From positions 62,001-126,000 of the forward strand of contig CAZSFZ010000005.1 of assembly GCA_964606385.1 (NCBI GenBank): 64,000 nt of DNA. The letters run 5' to 3'. Shown piece after piece: positions 25,623-34,631 of this stretch. Under the pieces are notes generated by a model. That model was given only the letters and a program-made list of their open reading frames with translations. It was not told where the DNA came from and searched no databases. This DNA is from Aquincolibacterium sp964606385 (lineage in GTDB: Bacteria > Omnitrophota > Omnitrophia > Omnitrophales > Aquincolibacteriaceae). The number at the start of each line of letters is the position of its first letter. The first letter of the stretch is position 1. A program made the translations under genes and the position numbers.

Positions 25623-26867
25623 TCAGCGAAAGAATATCAGCGTAAGGATCAGGAAAAGCGGTAGCAGGACCGCTCCCGACCACAAAACATATCCGAAAAA
25701 GCTCGGCATCTTCCAGCCCCGGTGCTGAGCGATCGAGCGCACCATGAAATTCGGAGCGTTTCCGATGTAGGTCATCGCTCCGAAAAAAACAGCTCCCACG
25801 CTGATCGCGACCAGTAGCGCTTCCGGAATGTTTAGATGAGGCCCCGCGAGTTTCAATCCCTGGGCAAGCGAAACGAAGGTTAGATAAGTCGGCGCGTTAT
25901 CGAGGAAGGATGAAAACGCTCCGGTGGCCCAGAAGAACTGCCAGGGAGCCGTGACACCCAATTCGCCGCCGCGGAGGTAAAGGATCTCAAGGGCGGGTTC
26001 CATGGTAATGAAAATGCCGAGAAAGAGGATCGCGACCTCCAGAATGGGATAAAAATTGAAACCGTTCGCGTGGTGATAGGTCTTGGGGGTGATCCTGAGC
26101 GACAACAGAGCGGCCGCGACCATGACGATCTCCCGGGCGGGCTGGGGGACCCAGATCGTGGATGCGATGATCATGGCGAGACATCCGAGGTTCCGCAATC
26201 CCTTGATGTGAACAGGAATATCCGAGCGTGCTTCTTTCTGGAGACGTTTGGTTTCATGATCGAAAGCCCTGTGGTCGATCACGTAGAAAAGAACCAGGAG
26301 GATGCCCGTCGCGAGGAGCCAGAAAGGGAAAAGTTTGAGGGTCCAGAAAAAGGGAACGCCCAATAAAAATCCCAGGAAAAGGGGCGGATCTCCGAGTGGC
26401 GTCAGAAGCCCGCCGATATTGCTGACGAGCATGATAAAAAAGATCGGGATGTGAATATGGTGTTTGCGGTACTGGTTCGCGAAAAGAAGGGGGCGGATCA
26501 GGACCATGCTGGCGCCCGTGGTTCCGATGAAATTGGCAAGTACTGCGCCCAGAGCGAGCATCAGGGTATTCGCCAGGGGCGTGCTGACGAGATCTCCCGT
26601 AATGCAGATGCCGCCTGAGATGATGAAAAGGGAGCCAAGAAGAATGACGAAGGATAGATAATGCTCCAGGCCTGACAAAAGAAGGTAAGAATTATTGACG
26701 AGGCATAAATAGACGACCGGGATCGAAAAGAAAGCGGCCACCCACGCTTGGTTCTTCAGGGAATGCCAGAATTTCGGAGCGGCAAGCGGCAGGATCGCGA
26801 TCGAGAGAAGAAGACCGATAAAAGGGGTGGTCATCCAGAATTCCGGCAGCCATTCGTGATGGTTCAT
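25623..26867 (-). CDS. Putative sodium:proton antiporter / CitMHS-ArsB-type ion transporter
   Basis: 414-aa polytopic membrane protein with about 11 hydrophobic segments. Family-like signatures are NFIGTTGASMVLIRPLL in the first half and SSFLDNAPTYLTF with GAMTYIGNAPNFMVRSIA in the second, matching the two inverted repeats of the ion transporter superfamily that holds NhaD-type antiporters and citrate/arsenite carriers. Cation antiport is the commonest annotation for this subtype, but the substrate is not provable here. Its ATG lies 1 nt after the stop of the upstream minus-strand gene, so the two are one operon. Confidence 0.82.
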   Translation of the reverse strand: MNHHEWLPEFWMTTPFIGLLLSIAILPLAAPKFWHSLKNQAWVAAFFSIPVVYLCLVNNSYLLLSGLEHYLSFVILLGSLFIISGGICITGDLVSTPLANTLMLALGAVLANFIGTTGASMVLIRPLLFANQYRKHHIHIPIFFIMLVSNIGGLLTPLGDPPLFLGFLLGVPFFWTLKLFPFWLLATGILLVLFYVIDHRAFDHETKRLQKEARSDIPVHIKGLRNLGCLAMIIASTIWVPQPAREIVMVAAALLSLRITPKTYHHANGFNFYPILEVAILFLGIFITMEPALEILYLRGGELGVTAPWQFFWATGAFSSFLDNAPTYLTFVSLAQGLKLAGPHLNIPEALLVAISVGAVFFGAMTYIGNAPNFMVRSIAQHRGWKMPSFFGYVLWSGAVLLPLFLILTLIFFR

Positions 26868-26868
26868 A

Positions 26869-27264
26869 TCAGCCCGGACGTTTCTCGATCATCAGATAGG
26901 ATTCGAAATGGACCTTCCAGTCCAGGATGACGCGGATATGGAGCAGGCCGTCTTCCTTGATCTCGAGTTCCGGCGGGAAGGCGTGTTTGTGCCAACGAAA
27001 AAGAACGCTCGAGGTGACGGGTTCGATATCCATCGGGGGAGTTTTCAGGATCCGACCGTCTTCCGTGGAATATTCGATCACTTCTTTATGGAACATCTTG
27101 TCCTTGCGCCAGCAAGTGACGGCATAGAGTTTGTCGAAGCGATAAGGGAAGGCCGTCACATGAAGATTGCTCCGGACGACGTTCGCGGTGTAAGAATCCT
27201 GTTCGCCCGGTTCGAAATCCCTGCAGACCATGAATTGTAGGAGGCGGATCTTGTCGTGGGACAT
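26869..27264 (-). CDS. Hypothetical protein (131 aa), co-transcribed with the transporter
   Basis: 131-aa soluble protein of alternating strand character (SNLHVTAFPYRFDKLYAV, LHIRVILDWKVHFESYL), probably a beta-sandwich. The layout (fP..f..lyavt, then strand pairs) loosely recalls DUF6941-type proteins, but I would not assign it. No Shine-Dalgarno is evident before ATG 27264, so the start is uncertain (internal Met at residue 12). The tight 1-nt junction with the transporter suggests translational coupling. Confidence 0.6.
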   Translation of the reverse strand: MSHDKIRLLQFMVCRDFEPGEQDSYTANVVRSNLHVTAFPYRFDKLYAVTCWRKDKMFHKEVIEYSTEDGRILKTPPMDIEPVTSSVLFRWHKHAFPPELEIKEDGLLHIRVILDWKVHFESYLMIEKRPG

Positions 27265-27412
27265 GGAGGAATATTAATCAATGAGGCCTGATAATGCAAG
27301 GATTGAACAGGCCCCGGGGGATGTGGAACGGGTAACTTAGATCGTGACAGTTGGTTTTCTCTTACCCTATGCTGCATTCCACGTTTGGCGTTTCCCGATC
27401 CCGTATTTTCCC

Positions 27413-27441
27413 TTGAAAATCGCGTCTTAAAATCATACAAT
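27413..27441 (+). promoter_or_regulatory. Sigma70-type promoter of the PFOR operon
   Basis: TTGAAA at 27413-27418, exactly 17 nt of spacer, then TACAAT at 27436-27441. Each hexamer differs from consensus by one base. This predicts a ~210-nt 5' leader before the PFOR ATG at 27657, long enough for an attenuator or riboswitch. Confidence 0.65.
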
Positions 27442-27577
27442 GCAGGCTACAAGTCGCAGGGGTTGGTGAGGGCCCGTCAGAGGCCTTCGAACGACTTAGA
27501 AGCCTTTCAAAGTACCCCCGTTCCATGCCTCATACTTGGAATATCCGGTGGATACGCAGTAGAAAGAAGTAGGCGCT

Positions 27578-27603
27578 CCGTGTGTTTTGATACGGGTTCT
27601 TTT
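27578..27603 (+). promoter_or_regulatory. Attenuator-like hairpin in the PFOR leader
   Basis: CCGTGT (27578-27583) and ATACGG (27590-27595) form a short stem with one G-T pair around a T-rich loop. It is followed by GTTCTTTTTCT, resembling a weak intrinsic terminator 54 nt before the start codon. The stem is short, so this is a suggestion only. Confidence 0.3.
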
Positions 27604-27656
27604 TCTGCCCGCTTTGCATTGACATTATAAACCTCGAACCGATAAGGAATTATAAA

Positions 27657-30600
27657 ATGGCCGAACAAACCCTCGAAAAATCCGAAGCAAAATCCACCGG
27701 TAAAAAATTCGTTACGATGGATGGCGGCGAAGCCGTCGCCCACGTAGCGTTCCGCATCAACGAATGTATCGCGATCTATCCCATTACGCCTTCCTCCACC
27801 ATGGGGGAATGGGCGGATGAATGGGCCGCCCAGGGCAGGAAGAATATCTGGGGGACCGTTCCGTCGGTTTCCGAGCTCCAGAGCGAAGCGGGCGCGGCGG
27901 GTGCCGTGCACGGCGCGCTTCAGCGCGGCGCTTTGACGACGACTTTTACCGCGTCGCAGGGTCTTCTTCTCATGATCCCGAATATGTATAAGATCGCCGG
28001 CGAACTCACCGCGACCGTGATGCATGTCTCCGCTCGTTCTCTCGCGTGCCAGGCGCTCTCGATCTTCGGCGACCATTCGGATGTCATGTCGGTGCGTCAG
28101 ACCGGTTACGCGCTTCTGGCTTCGAACTCAGTCCAGGAAGCGATGGATTTCGCGCTTATCTCACAAGCGGCCAGCCTTGAGTCCCGTATTCCTTTCCTTC
28201 ATTTCTTTGACGGTTTCCGGACCTCCCACGAAGTTCAAAAGATATGCGTTGTTTCCGATGACCAGATCCGCAGCATGATCGATATGAACCGGGTCTTGGA
28301 ACATCGTGCCCGCGCGCTTTCCCCGGACAATCCCGTGCTTCGCGGCACCGCGCAGAACCCGGACGTTTATTTCCAGGGCCGTGAGACGGTGAACAAGTTC
28401 TATACCGCCTGTCCCGATATCGTCCAGAAGACGATGGATAAATTCGCAAGCATCACCGGCCGGAAATACCAGTTGTTCGAATATTTCGGAGCCAAGGACG
28501 CCGATCAGGTCATCGTGATCATGGGTTCGGGCGTCGAAGTGGTCACCGAGACCGTCAAAGCGCTGAACGCCAAGGGCGCGAAATTCGGCTGCCTGAAGGT
28601 TTCTTTGTACCGTCCTTTCGATGTGAAACGTTTCATGAGCCTCATCCCGCAGACGGTCAAGAACCTGATCGTGTTGGACCGCACCAAAGAACCGGGGTCG
28701 CTCGGCGAGCCTCTTTATATGGATGTGGCCACCGCACTCCAGGAAGCCGCGCAGAACGGCTGGGCCAAGTTCAATCAGACGCCTAAGGTCTATGGCGGCC
28801 GTTACGGTCTTTCCTCAAAGGAATTCACACCCGCGATGGTGAAAGGTATTTTCGACGCCTTTGCGGCCGGGAAAGGGAAACACGGGTTCACGATCGGTAT
28901 TACCGACGATGTGACGAACCTGAGCCTTGATTATGACTCGGAATTTTCGATTGAGTCCGATTCCACCAAGCGCGCGCTTTTCTACGGCTTGGGCGCGGAC
29001 GGTACGGTGGGCGCGAACAAGAACTCCATCAAGATCATTGGGGAAAATACGGAAAACTACGGTCAGGGGTATTTCGTCTACGATTCCAAAAAGTCCGGCG
29101 CGATCACGGTGTCGCATCTCCGCTTCGGGCCCGAGCCTATCCGCTCTCCGTATCTCATCAGTAAGGCTCATTTTGTGGCGTGTCATCAGACCGTATTCCT
29201 CGAAAAATACGATATGCTTCGCAATGTCATGCCGGGCGGAACTTTTCTCCTGAACGCTCCCTGGGGCGCCGAAGAAGTGTGGCCGAATATTCCCGTCGAA
29301 GTCCAGAAGCAGATCATCGAGAAAAAACTGAAATTGTTCGTGATCGATGCTTACAAGGTCGCGGCCGACAGCGGCATGGGGATGAGGATCAACACGATCA
29401 TGCAGGTCTGCTTTTTCGCGATCTCCGGCGTGCTGCCGCGCGAGCAGGCGATCGAAGAGATCAAGAAATCGATCAAGAAGACGTATGGCAAGAAGGGCGA
29501 TGAGGTCGTTCAGCAGAATCTCAAGGCCGTGGATATGACGCTCGCGCATCTCCATGAAGTGAAAGTGCCCGCGACAGCCGATAGCAAGCTTAAACGGCTT
29601 GCTCCTGTGACTGAGAATGCCCCGGAGTTCGTGAAAAATGTTCTTGGCCTTATTGTTCAGGGCCGCGGCGACGAACTTCCCGTGAGCGCGATGCCGGTCG
29701 ACGGCACCTTTCCAACTGCAACGACCCAGTACGAAAAGCGCAATATCGCGCTGGAGATCCCGGTGTGGGAGCAAGACATTTGTATCCAGTGCGGTAAGTG
29801 TAATTTTGTGTGTCCGCATGCCGTGATCCGCATGAAGGTTTATGACCCGAAGCATCTTGAAGGCGCTCCGGAAGGATTTAAATCCGCGGATGCCAAGATG
29901 CCGGATTTTAAAGGACAGAAGTTCACGATCCAGATCGCGCCCGAGGATTGCACCGGTTGCGGCCTTTGCGTGGATACGTGTCCGGCGAAGAGCAAAACGG
30001 ATCCCAAGAAAAAAGCCATCAATATGGCGCCTCAGATGCCGCTTCGCTGCGTCGAGGCTCCCAAGTGGGAGTTCTTCCTCAATATTCCGGAATATGACCG
30101 CCGGAAGTTGAAAACGACGATGATCAATCAGCAGCAAGCAATGCGTCCGCTCTTTGAATTCTCCGGGGCTTGCGCCGGTTGCGGCGAAACGCCTTACGTT
30201 AAGATCGTGTCCCAGCTTTTCGGGGACCGGGCCGTGATCGCCAATGCTACCGGTTGTTCTTCCATTTACGGAGGCAACCTGCCGACGACGCCATGGGCCC
30301 AGGACGCGAACGGCCGTGGTCCGGCGTGGTCGAATTCACTTTTTGAGGATTGCGCCGAATTCGGATTCGGTTTCCGGATGGCGATCGATAAGCAGAAAGA
30401 ATATGCCTCGGAACTTCTCGTGAAGCTTCAAGACAAGATCGGCGCGGACCTCGTGCAGGGGCTTTTAAAGGCTTCGCAGCAGACCGAAGCCGAGATCTAC
30501 GATCAACGCGAACGCGTCGCCGAGCTCAAAAAGAAACTTGCGACGCTTGGTAATGACGCGGATGTTAAGGACCTTCTTAGCATTGCGGATACGCTTGTGA

Positions 30601-31280
30601 AAAAGAGCGTCTGGTTGTTTGGCGGCGACGGTTGGGCTTACGATATCGGGTTCGGCGGCCTGGATCATGTGCTCGCTTCGGGCAAGAACGTGAATGCCTT
30701 CGTGCTTGATACGGAGGTTTATTCCAACACGGGCGGTCAGGCTTCAAAATCCACCCCGCGCGCCGCGACGGCAAAGTTTGCGATGGGTGGAAAAGCCGGC
30801 GGCAAGAAAGACCTCGGCATGATCGCTATGTCTTACGGGAATATCTATGTTGCGACGATCGCGATGGGGGCGAACGATCAGCAGGCCCTGAAGGCGATCC
30901 AGGAGGCCGAGTCCTATGACGGCCCATCGCTTATCATCGCGTACAGCCATTGCATCGCGCACGGCATCAATATGATCAACGGGCTTCAGGATCAAAAGGC
31001 CGCGGTGGCGTCCGGTCAATGGATCCTTTACCGATTCGATCCGCGCCGTACCGAAAAGGGGGAGAATCCGCTTGTGCTGGATTCTAAGGCGCCCACGATC
31101 CCGCTTGAGCAGTACCTCAAGATGGAGAACCGTTTCAAGATGATCATGAAGAGCAATCCCGAAGAAGCCAAGAAGCTTTTCGAGATCGCGCAAAAAGAAG
31201 TCACGGCGCGGTGGAAGCGTTTCGAGTATTTGGCGCAGGCGAAACCTTCGATCGAAGCCCCCAACCCGACGACCGTTTAA
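27657..31280 (+). CDS. nifJ: Pyruvate:ferredoxin (flavodoxin) oxidoreductase
   Basis: Converts pyruvate, CoA and oxidised ferredoxin to acetyl-CoA, CO2 and reduced ferredoxin; cytoplasmic, central to anaerobic energy metabolism. This is the single-chain 1207-aa form. The N-terminal POR domain shows INECIAIYPITPSSTMGEWAD. Two 4Fe-4S clusters are bound by CIQCGKCNFVC (709-719) and CTGCGLCVDTC (from C765). The proximal cluster cysteines begin at CAGCGETPY (839). The thiamine diphosphate motif is GGDGWAYDIG (989-998), with EVYSNTGGQ following. Length and order match the family. AAGGAATT precedes the ATG. The next gene, 11 nt downstream, is an ADP-forming acyl-CoA synthetase, giving a complete pyruvate-to-acetate ATP-yielding pair. 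Confidence 0.97.
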   Translation: MAEQTLEKSEAKSTGKKFVTMDGGEAVAHVAFRINECIAIYPITPSSTMGEWADEWAAQGRKNIWGTVPSVSELQSEAGAAGAVHGALQRGALTTTFTASQGLLLMIPNMYKIAGELTATVMHVSARSLACQALSIFGDHSDVMSVRQTGYALLASNSVQEAMDFALISQAASLESRIPFLHFFDGFRTSHEVQKICVVSDDQIRSMIDMNRVLEHRARALSPDNPVLRGTAQNPDVYFQGRETVNKFYTACPDIVQKTMDKFASITGRKYQLFEYFGAKDADQVIVIMGSGVEVVTETVKALNAKGAKFGCLKVSLYRPFDVKRFMSLIPQTVKNLIVLDRTKEPGSLGEPLYMDVATALQEAAQNGWAKFNQTPKVYGGRYGLSSKEFTPAMVKGIFDAFAAGKGKHGFTIGITDDVTNLSLDYDSEFSIESDSTKRALFYGLGADGTVGANKNSIKIIGENTENYGQGYFVYDSKKSGAITVSHLRFGPEPIRSPYLISKAHFVACHQTVFLEKYDMLRNVMPGGTFLLNAPWGAEEVWPNIPVEVQKQIIEKKLKLFVIDAYKVAADSGMGMRINTIMQVCFFAISGVLPREQAIEEIKKSIKKTYGKKGDEVVQQNLKAVDMTLAHLHEVKVPATADSKLKRLAPVTENAPEFVKNVLGLIVQGRGDELPVSAMPVDGTFPTATTQYEKRNIALEIPVWEQDICIQCGKCNFVCPHAVIRMKVYDPKHLEGAPEGFKSADAKMPDFKGQKFTIQIAPEDCTGCGLCVDTCPAKSKTDPKKKAINMAPQMPLRCVEAPKWEFFLNIPEYDRRKLKTTMINQQQAMRPLFEFSGACAGCGETPYVKIVSQLFGDRAVIANATGCSSIYGGNLPTTPWAQDANGRGPAWSNSLFEDCAEFGFGFRMAIDKQKEYASELLVKLQDKIGADLVQGLLKASQQTEAEIYDQRERVAELKKKLATLGNDADVKDLLSIADTLVKKSVWLFGGDGWAYDIGFGGLDHVLASGKNVNAFVLDTEVYSNTGGQASKSTPRAATAKFAMGGKAGGKKDLGMIAMSYGNIYVATIAMGANDQQALKAIQEAESYDGPSLIIAYSHCIAHGINMINGLQDQKAAVASGQWILYRFDPRRTEKGENPLVLDSKAPTIPLEQYLKMENRFKMIMKSNPEEAKKLFEIAQKEVTARWKRFEYLAQAKPSIEAPNPTTV

Positions 31281-31291
31281 GGAGAAAAAGT

Positions 31292-33430
31292 ATGAGCGCA
31301 GAGGCTGTGGTGACATCCAAGAAGAAAGATCTGAAGGCCCTTTTTGAACCGAAGGTCATCGCGGTGGTCGGAGCCTCCCGGCGTACCGAGGCGGTAGGCT
31401 ACGCCATTCTTAAAAACCTTTTGCAGACCGGGTATAAAGGCAAGATCTATCCGGTGAACCCCAAAGCGGCGGATATCCTGGGTGTGAAATGCATCCCGAC
31501 CGTGGCGGAGATCCCTGAAGAGATCGATATGGCGGTCTTTATCATTCCCGGGGCTTCCGTTCCTGCGGAGCTGGAGGCTTGCGCGAAAAAAGGCGCGCGC
31601 GCCGCGATCGTTATTTCGGCTGGTTTCCGGGAGATCGGGGGCGAAGGGGTCAAGCTCGAACAGGAGATCAAACGTATTTCCGATCAATACGGCATCGCCG
31701 TGTTGGGTCCCAATTGTCTCGGGCTTATCAACAATGACCCGAACTTTTCCGTCAATGCGAGTTTTGCCGGAACGATCCCCAAGAACGGGAACATCGCTTT
31801 CATTTCTCAGAGCGGGGCATTGGGGACGGCGCTTTTGGATTATGCTCACGGCGAAAATGTCGGCTTTTCGAAATTTGTGAGCCTTGGGAATAAAGTGGAT
31901 GTCACGGAGCTCGAGATCCTTCAATACCTGAAAGACGATCCGAATACCGATGTGATCATGATGTACCTTGAGGACATCGGAAAAGGCCAGGAATTCATTG
32001 AGATCGCCCGCGAGATCACGGGAGATATCGCCAAGACTAAACCGATCCTTGTACTCAAGTCGGGCCGTACGGCACAAGGCGCCAAAGCTGCGAGTTCTCA
32101 TACGGGCTCCCTGATGGGGGCCGACGAGGTTTATGACGCCGTATTCACTCAATCGGGTGTCATGCGCGTGGATTCCGCGCAGGAAATGTTCGATCTCGCG
32201 ATCGTGTTCGCGAATCAGCCCCTCATGAAGGGGAACCGCGTTGCGATCGTGACGAATGCCGGAGGGCCGGGCATTATGGCGACGGATGCCTGCGTCAAGT
32301 TCGGACTTCAGATGGCCGAGATGAGCCCGGTGACGGTCGCCAAGCTCAAGGAAAAACTTCCGCCCACCTCAAATTTCTCCAATCCGATCGATGTGATCGG
32401 GGATGCCCAGCACGATCGCTACGAACACGCGCTGCGCTGCGTGATCGCGGAACCCAATGTGGACGGTGTGTTGGTTCTTCTCACGCCTCAGGCGATGACA
32501 GAGGCGGAGGCAACGGCAAAAATTATTGTGGATGTTGATAAAGAATCGGACAAAACGATCGTGACTTGCTTCATGGGGCATTCGGATGTCGAGGCGGGTG
32601 TGAAAGTCCTCAAAGAGCACATGATCCCTCATTGTTCTTTCCCGGAGGATTCGGCGCGGACGCTGGCCGCGATGAACCGGTACCAGCAGTGGCTTCACCG
32701 ATCCCGGACCGGCGTGAAGCATTATCCCGTGGACCGCCAGGCTGCGGATGTTGTTATTATGAGAGCGCAGAAGGAAAAGCAAAAGTTCCTTCCGATCAAT
32801 CAGTCGATGGAGATTTTTAGCGCTTACAAGTTTCCGGTGATCCCTTGGGCGTTTGTCCGTACGGCCGAAGATGCCTGGGAGCAGGCGGTGAAGATCGGTT
32901 TTCCGGTCGTGATGAAAGTTGTTTCCCAGCAGATCATCCACAAAGTCGACGTGGGCGGCGTGCGTCTTAATTTGAACAACGCGGATGATGTTCAGCATGC
33001 GTTCAAGGACATCATGGCGGTGGGCGAACGGCTCCGGGCCAAGATCGACGGTGTTTTCATGCAGCGTATGGCCCCTAAAGGCAGGGAAGTTATCCTCGGG
33101 ATGAAGCGGGATCCCCATTTCGGTCCGATCCTGATGTTCGGGCTCGGCGGCATCTATGTGGAAGCCTTAAAGGACGTCACGTTCCGCGTGGCTCCGATCC
33201 GTGAGCTGAGCGCTTATGACATGCTGCGCAACATCCGCGCTTTCAAGCTTCTCGAAGGCGTGCGCGGCGAACCGCCGGCGGACCTTGAAGCGATCGCGGA
33301 CTGTCTCAAACGGCTTTCCCAGCTTTCCTGTGACCATCCCGACATCGACGAGATCGATATCAATCCCTTGATGGTGTATGGCGAAGGCAAGGGTGCCGGC
33401 GTGATTGATGCCCGCATCATTTTAAAATAA
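31292..33430 (+). CDS. Acetate--CoA ligase (ADP-forming), fused alpha-beta subunits
   Basis: Catalyses acyl-CoA + ADP + Pi to acid + ATP + CoA. With PFOR upstream it would recover ATP from acetyl-CoA. The start at ATG 31292 is chosen because GGAGAAAAAG lies just before it and it follows the PFOR stop by 11 nt; the frame is open further upstream inside PFOR. 712 aa: CoA-binding Rossmann domain (VIAVVGASRRTEAVGYA, about 22-38), succinyl-CoA-ligase-like domain, the phosphorylated histidine H270 in SSHTGSLMGAD, and a C-terminal ATP-grasp domain (about 490-712; FPVVMKVVS, IHKVDVGGV, INPLMVY). Other acyl-CoA substrates are possible. Confidence 0.93.
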   Translation: MSAEAVVTSKKKDLKALFEPKVIAVVGASRRTEAVGYAILKNLLQTGYKGKIYPVNPKAADILGVKCIPTVAEIPEEIDMAVFIIPGASVPAELEACAKKGARAAIVISAGFREIGGEGVKLEQEIKRISDQYGIAVLGPNCLGLINNDPNFSVNASFAGTIPKNGNIAFISQSGALGTALLDYAHGENVGFSKFVSLGNKVDVTELEILQYLKDDPNTDVIMMYLEDIGKGQEFIEIAREITGDIAKTKPILVLKSGRTAQGAKAASSHTGSLMGADEVYDAVFTQSGVMRVDSAQEMFDLAIVFANQPLMKGNRVAIVTNAGGPGIMATDACVKFGLQMAEMSPVTVAKLKEKLPPTSNFSNPIDVIGDAQHDRYEHALRCVIAEPNVDGVLVLLTPQAMTEAEATAKIIVDVDKESDKTIVTCFMGHSDVEAGVKVLKEHMIPHCSFPEDSARTLAAMNRYQQWLHRSRTGVKHYPVDRQAADVVIMRAQKEKQKFLPINQSMEIFSAYKFPVIPWAFVRTAEDAWEQAVKIGFPVVMKVVSQQIIHKVDVGGVRLNLNNADDVQHAFKDIMAVGERLRAKIDGVFMQRMAPKGREVILGMKRDPHFGPILMFGLGGIYVEALKDVTFRVAPIRELSAYDMLRNIRAFKLLEGVRGEPPADLEAIADCLKRLSQLSCDHPDIDEIDINPLMVYGEGKGAGVIDARIILK

Positions 33431-33458
33431 AGTAGTTATCGGGAGTCGGGTACTCGCG

Positions 33459-33467
33459 TGCTATGAT
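33459..33467 (+). promoter_or_regulatory. Extended -10 promoter
   Basis: TG-C-TATGAT at 33459-33467 fits an extended -10 element 22 bp before the ATG at 33490. No good -35 is seen. The downstream gene may also be read through from the PFOR operon. Confidence 0.4.
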
Positions 33468-33489
33468 GGATGTGGAATAGAGGTGGTTT

Positions 33490-34215
33490 ATGACCGAGAT
33501 CCATAAGCTGACGTCATTCATTGACAGTCTTCACTACCGGGAACAAACCGGTCCCCAGATCAATCCCCAAAGAGGTTGTTTCCCCTTCATCACGATATCA
33601 CGCCAGGCCGGTGCCGGGGGGAACGCCCTCGCGGCCGCTCTCGAACAAAAGATCCAGAAACTCCAGACGGAACCTCTCTTTCGCGGATGGCAGGTGTACG
33701 GCCATCAATTATGCGAAATCGTCGCGCAAGATCCCAAGCTCCGGGACCTTGTCGATTCCCTGAGGCGCATCGAATATCATTCCCAGGCCGAAGATATGAT
33801 CGCGCAGCTCATTCACGGCGGCTCCTCGCAGGATCTTGTCGTCAAAAAGATGTTCCATCTGATAAGGACTTTCGCGATCCACGGAAAGGTAATCTTCGTC
33901 GGCCGGGGATCGACCCATTTGACCCAGGATCTGCCGCTCGGGATCCATGTGAGGCTCGAGGCGTCCATGGAATCAAGGATCAAGCGCATGATGGCGGATT
34001 TCGGCCCGGACGAAAAGAAGGTGCGGCAGGTCATCGAAGAAAAGGACAAGGCGAAGGCCGTTCTCGTAAAGACTTTCTTCAATAAGGACGTCGGCAATCC
34101 TCTTTTGTACGATGTCCAGTGGAATACGGACCGCGTTTCGATCGACGAGATCGCCAAGATCCTGATCGAGATGATCCGCGACAAGGCCGCACTGAACAAC
34201 CCAAAAAGCTTTTGA
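33490..34215 (+). CDS. Cytidylate kinase-like family protein
   Basis: 241-aa P-loop protein. ITISRQAGAGGNALAAAL (about 35-52) is the Walker A region of the cytidylate-kinase-like family, followed by a helical lid-type region and VIFVGRGSTHLT. These proteins are relatives of CMP kinase whose substrate is generally not established, and they are often near metabolic genes. It lies 59 nt after the ADP-forming synthetase and may belong to the same transcript or use the extended -10 at 33459. An inverted repeat follows at 34229-34272. Confidence 0.75.
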   Translation: MTEIHKLTSFIDSLHYREQTGPQINPQRGCFPFITISRQAGAGGNALAAALEQKIQKLQTEPLFRGWQVYGHQLCEIVAQDPKLRDLVDSLRRIEYHSQAEDMIAQLIHGGSSQDLVVKKMFHLIRTFAIHGKVIFVGRGSTHLTQDLPLGIHVRLEASMESRIKRMMADFGPDEKKVRQVIEEKDKAKAVLVKTFFNKDVGNPLLYDVQWNTDRVSIDEIAKILIEMIRDKAALNNPKSF

Positions 34216-34228
34216 AGGAATGTTTAGT

Positions 34229-34272
34229 GCGGCACTCGCTTTCAATAAAATTTTTATGAGAGCCAGTGCCGC
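34229..34272 (+). terminator. Hairpin after the kinase-like gene
   Basis: GCGGCACT (34229-34236) and AGTGCCGC (34265-34272) are perfect complements, extended inward by CGCTTTC/GAGAGCC with mismatches. The loop is AT-rich. A T-run appears only after about 18 nt, so termination is plausible but not certain. Confidence 0.5.
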
Positions 34273-34631
34273 CGGAGTTTATTAGCGTCGTTTTTTTATT
34301 TTCAAGTATTTTTTTCGAAAAAAAATATCTCCGACCGTTCCCTCGCTAAAAAAATCTGATTATTTTTCTTGAAACTTTTTTCTGATGCGAATATCATCCT
34401 CGCTGTTTGAAATAAATCCTTGTGGGGCGGCATCCATTAAAATTTTTCAGAGGTTCGGGATTCATAAGCAACCCGCAAAACAAAGTTCGCTTCAGAGTTC
34501 TAGCAGCATTCAATATGGTTCATAACGAGAGTTCATGATTCACCGCTTGTACTAGATATGGGGCAGGGCCAAAAAAAACTACAATATATGGCCTTGTAGC
34601 CGATAACTAGGAGGCGAATAAGGGAGATCCT
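34273..34631 (+). other. AT-rich intergenic region upstream of nrdD
   Basis: About 360 bp without a gene. It is low in G+C, with poly-T/poly-A stretches (34290-34390), and ends with the two NrdR-like boxes and a Shine-Dalgarno (AGGAGG near 34609, GGGAG near 34622). A CTACAA/TTGTAG inverted pair lies at 34579-34599. No ORF or RNA family is recognised. Confidence 0.5.
34549..34594 (+). promoter_or_regulatory. Tandem NrdR-box-like operators
   Basis: ACTAGATATGG (34551-34561) and ACAATATATGG (34581-34591) are 9/11 identical and exactly 30 bp apart, on the same face of the helix. NrdR, the ribonucleotide-reductase repressor, binds pairs of boxes of the type ACACWATATATWGTGT about three helical turns apart. 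Each copy matches the central CWATATATWG at 8-9 of 10 positions. Placement directly upstream of nrdD strongly suits this role. Confidence 0.62.

Larger units (their letters stand above)
27265..27656 (+). other. Intergenic region with repeat and long PFOR leader
   Basis: 392 bp without a gene. At 27324-27390, GTGGAACGGGTAA pairs imperfectly with TTACCC and TTCCAC downstream. It is related to the hairpin at 25560 and flanks the same minus-strand operon. A promoter for PFOR lies at 27413-27441. The remaining ~210 nt would be transcribed leader, with hairpins AGGCCTTC/GAAGCCT (about 27482-27508) and CCGTGT/ATACGG (27578-27595) followed by a T-rich run. No coding potential is apparent. Confidence 0.5.

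Noticed and set aside
28815..30137. 440-codon open frame on the minus strand opposite PFOR
   Set aside because: It lies wholly inside the certain PFOR gene, its translation is rich in His/Arg with no domain, and it is explained by codon bias of the sense strand.
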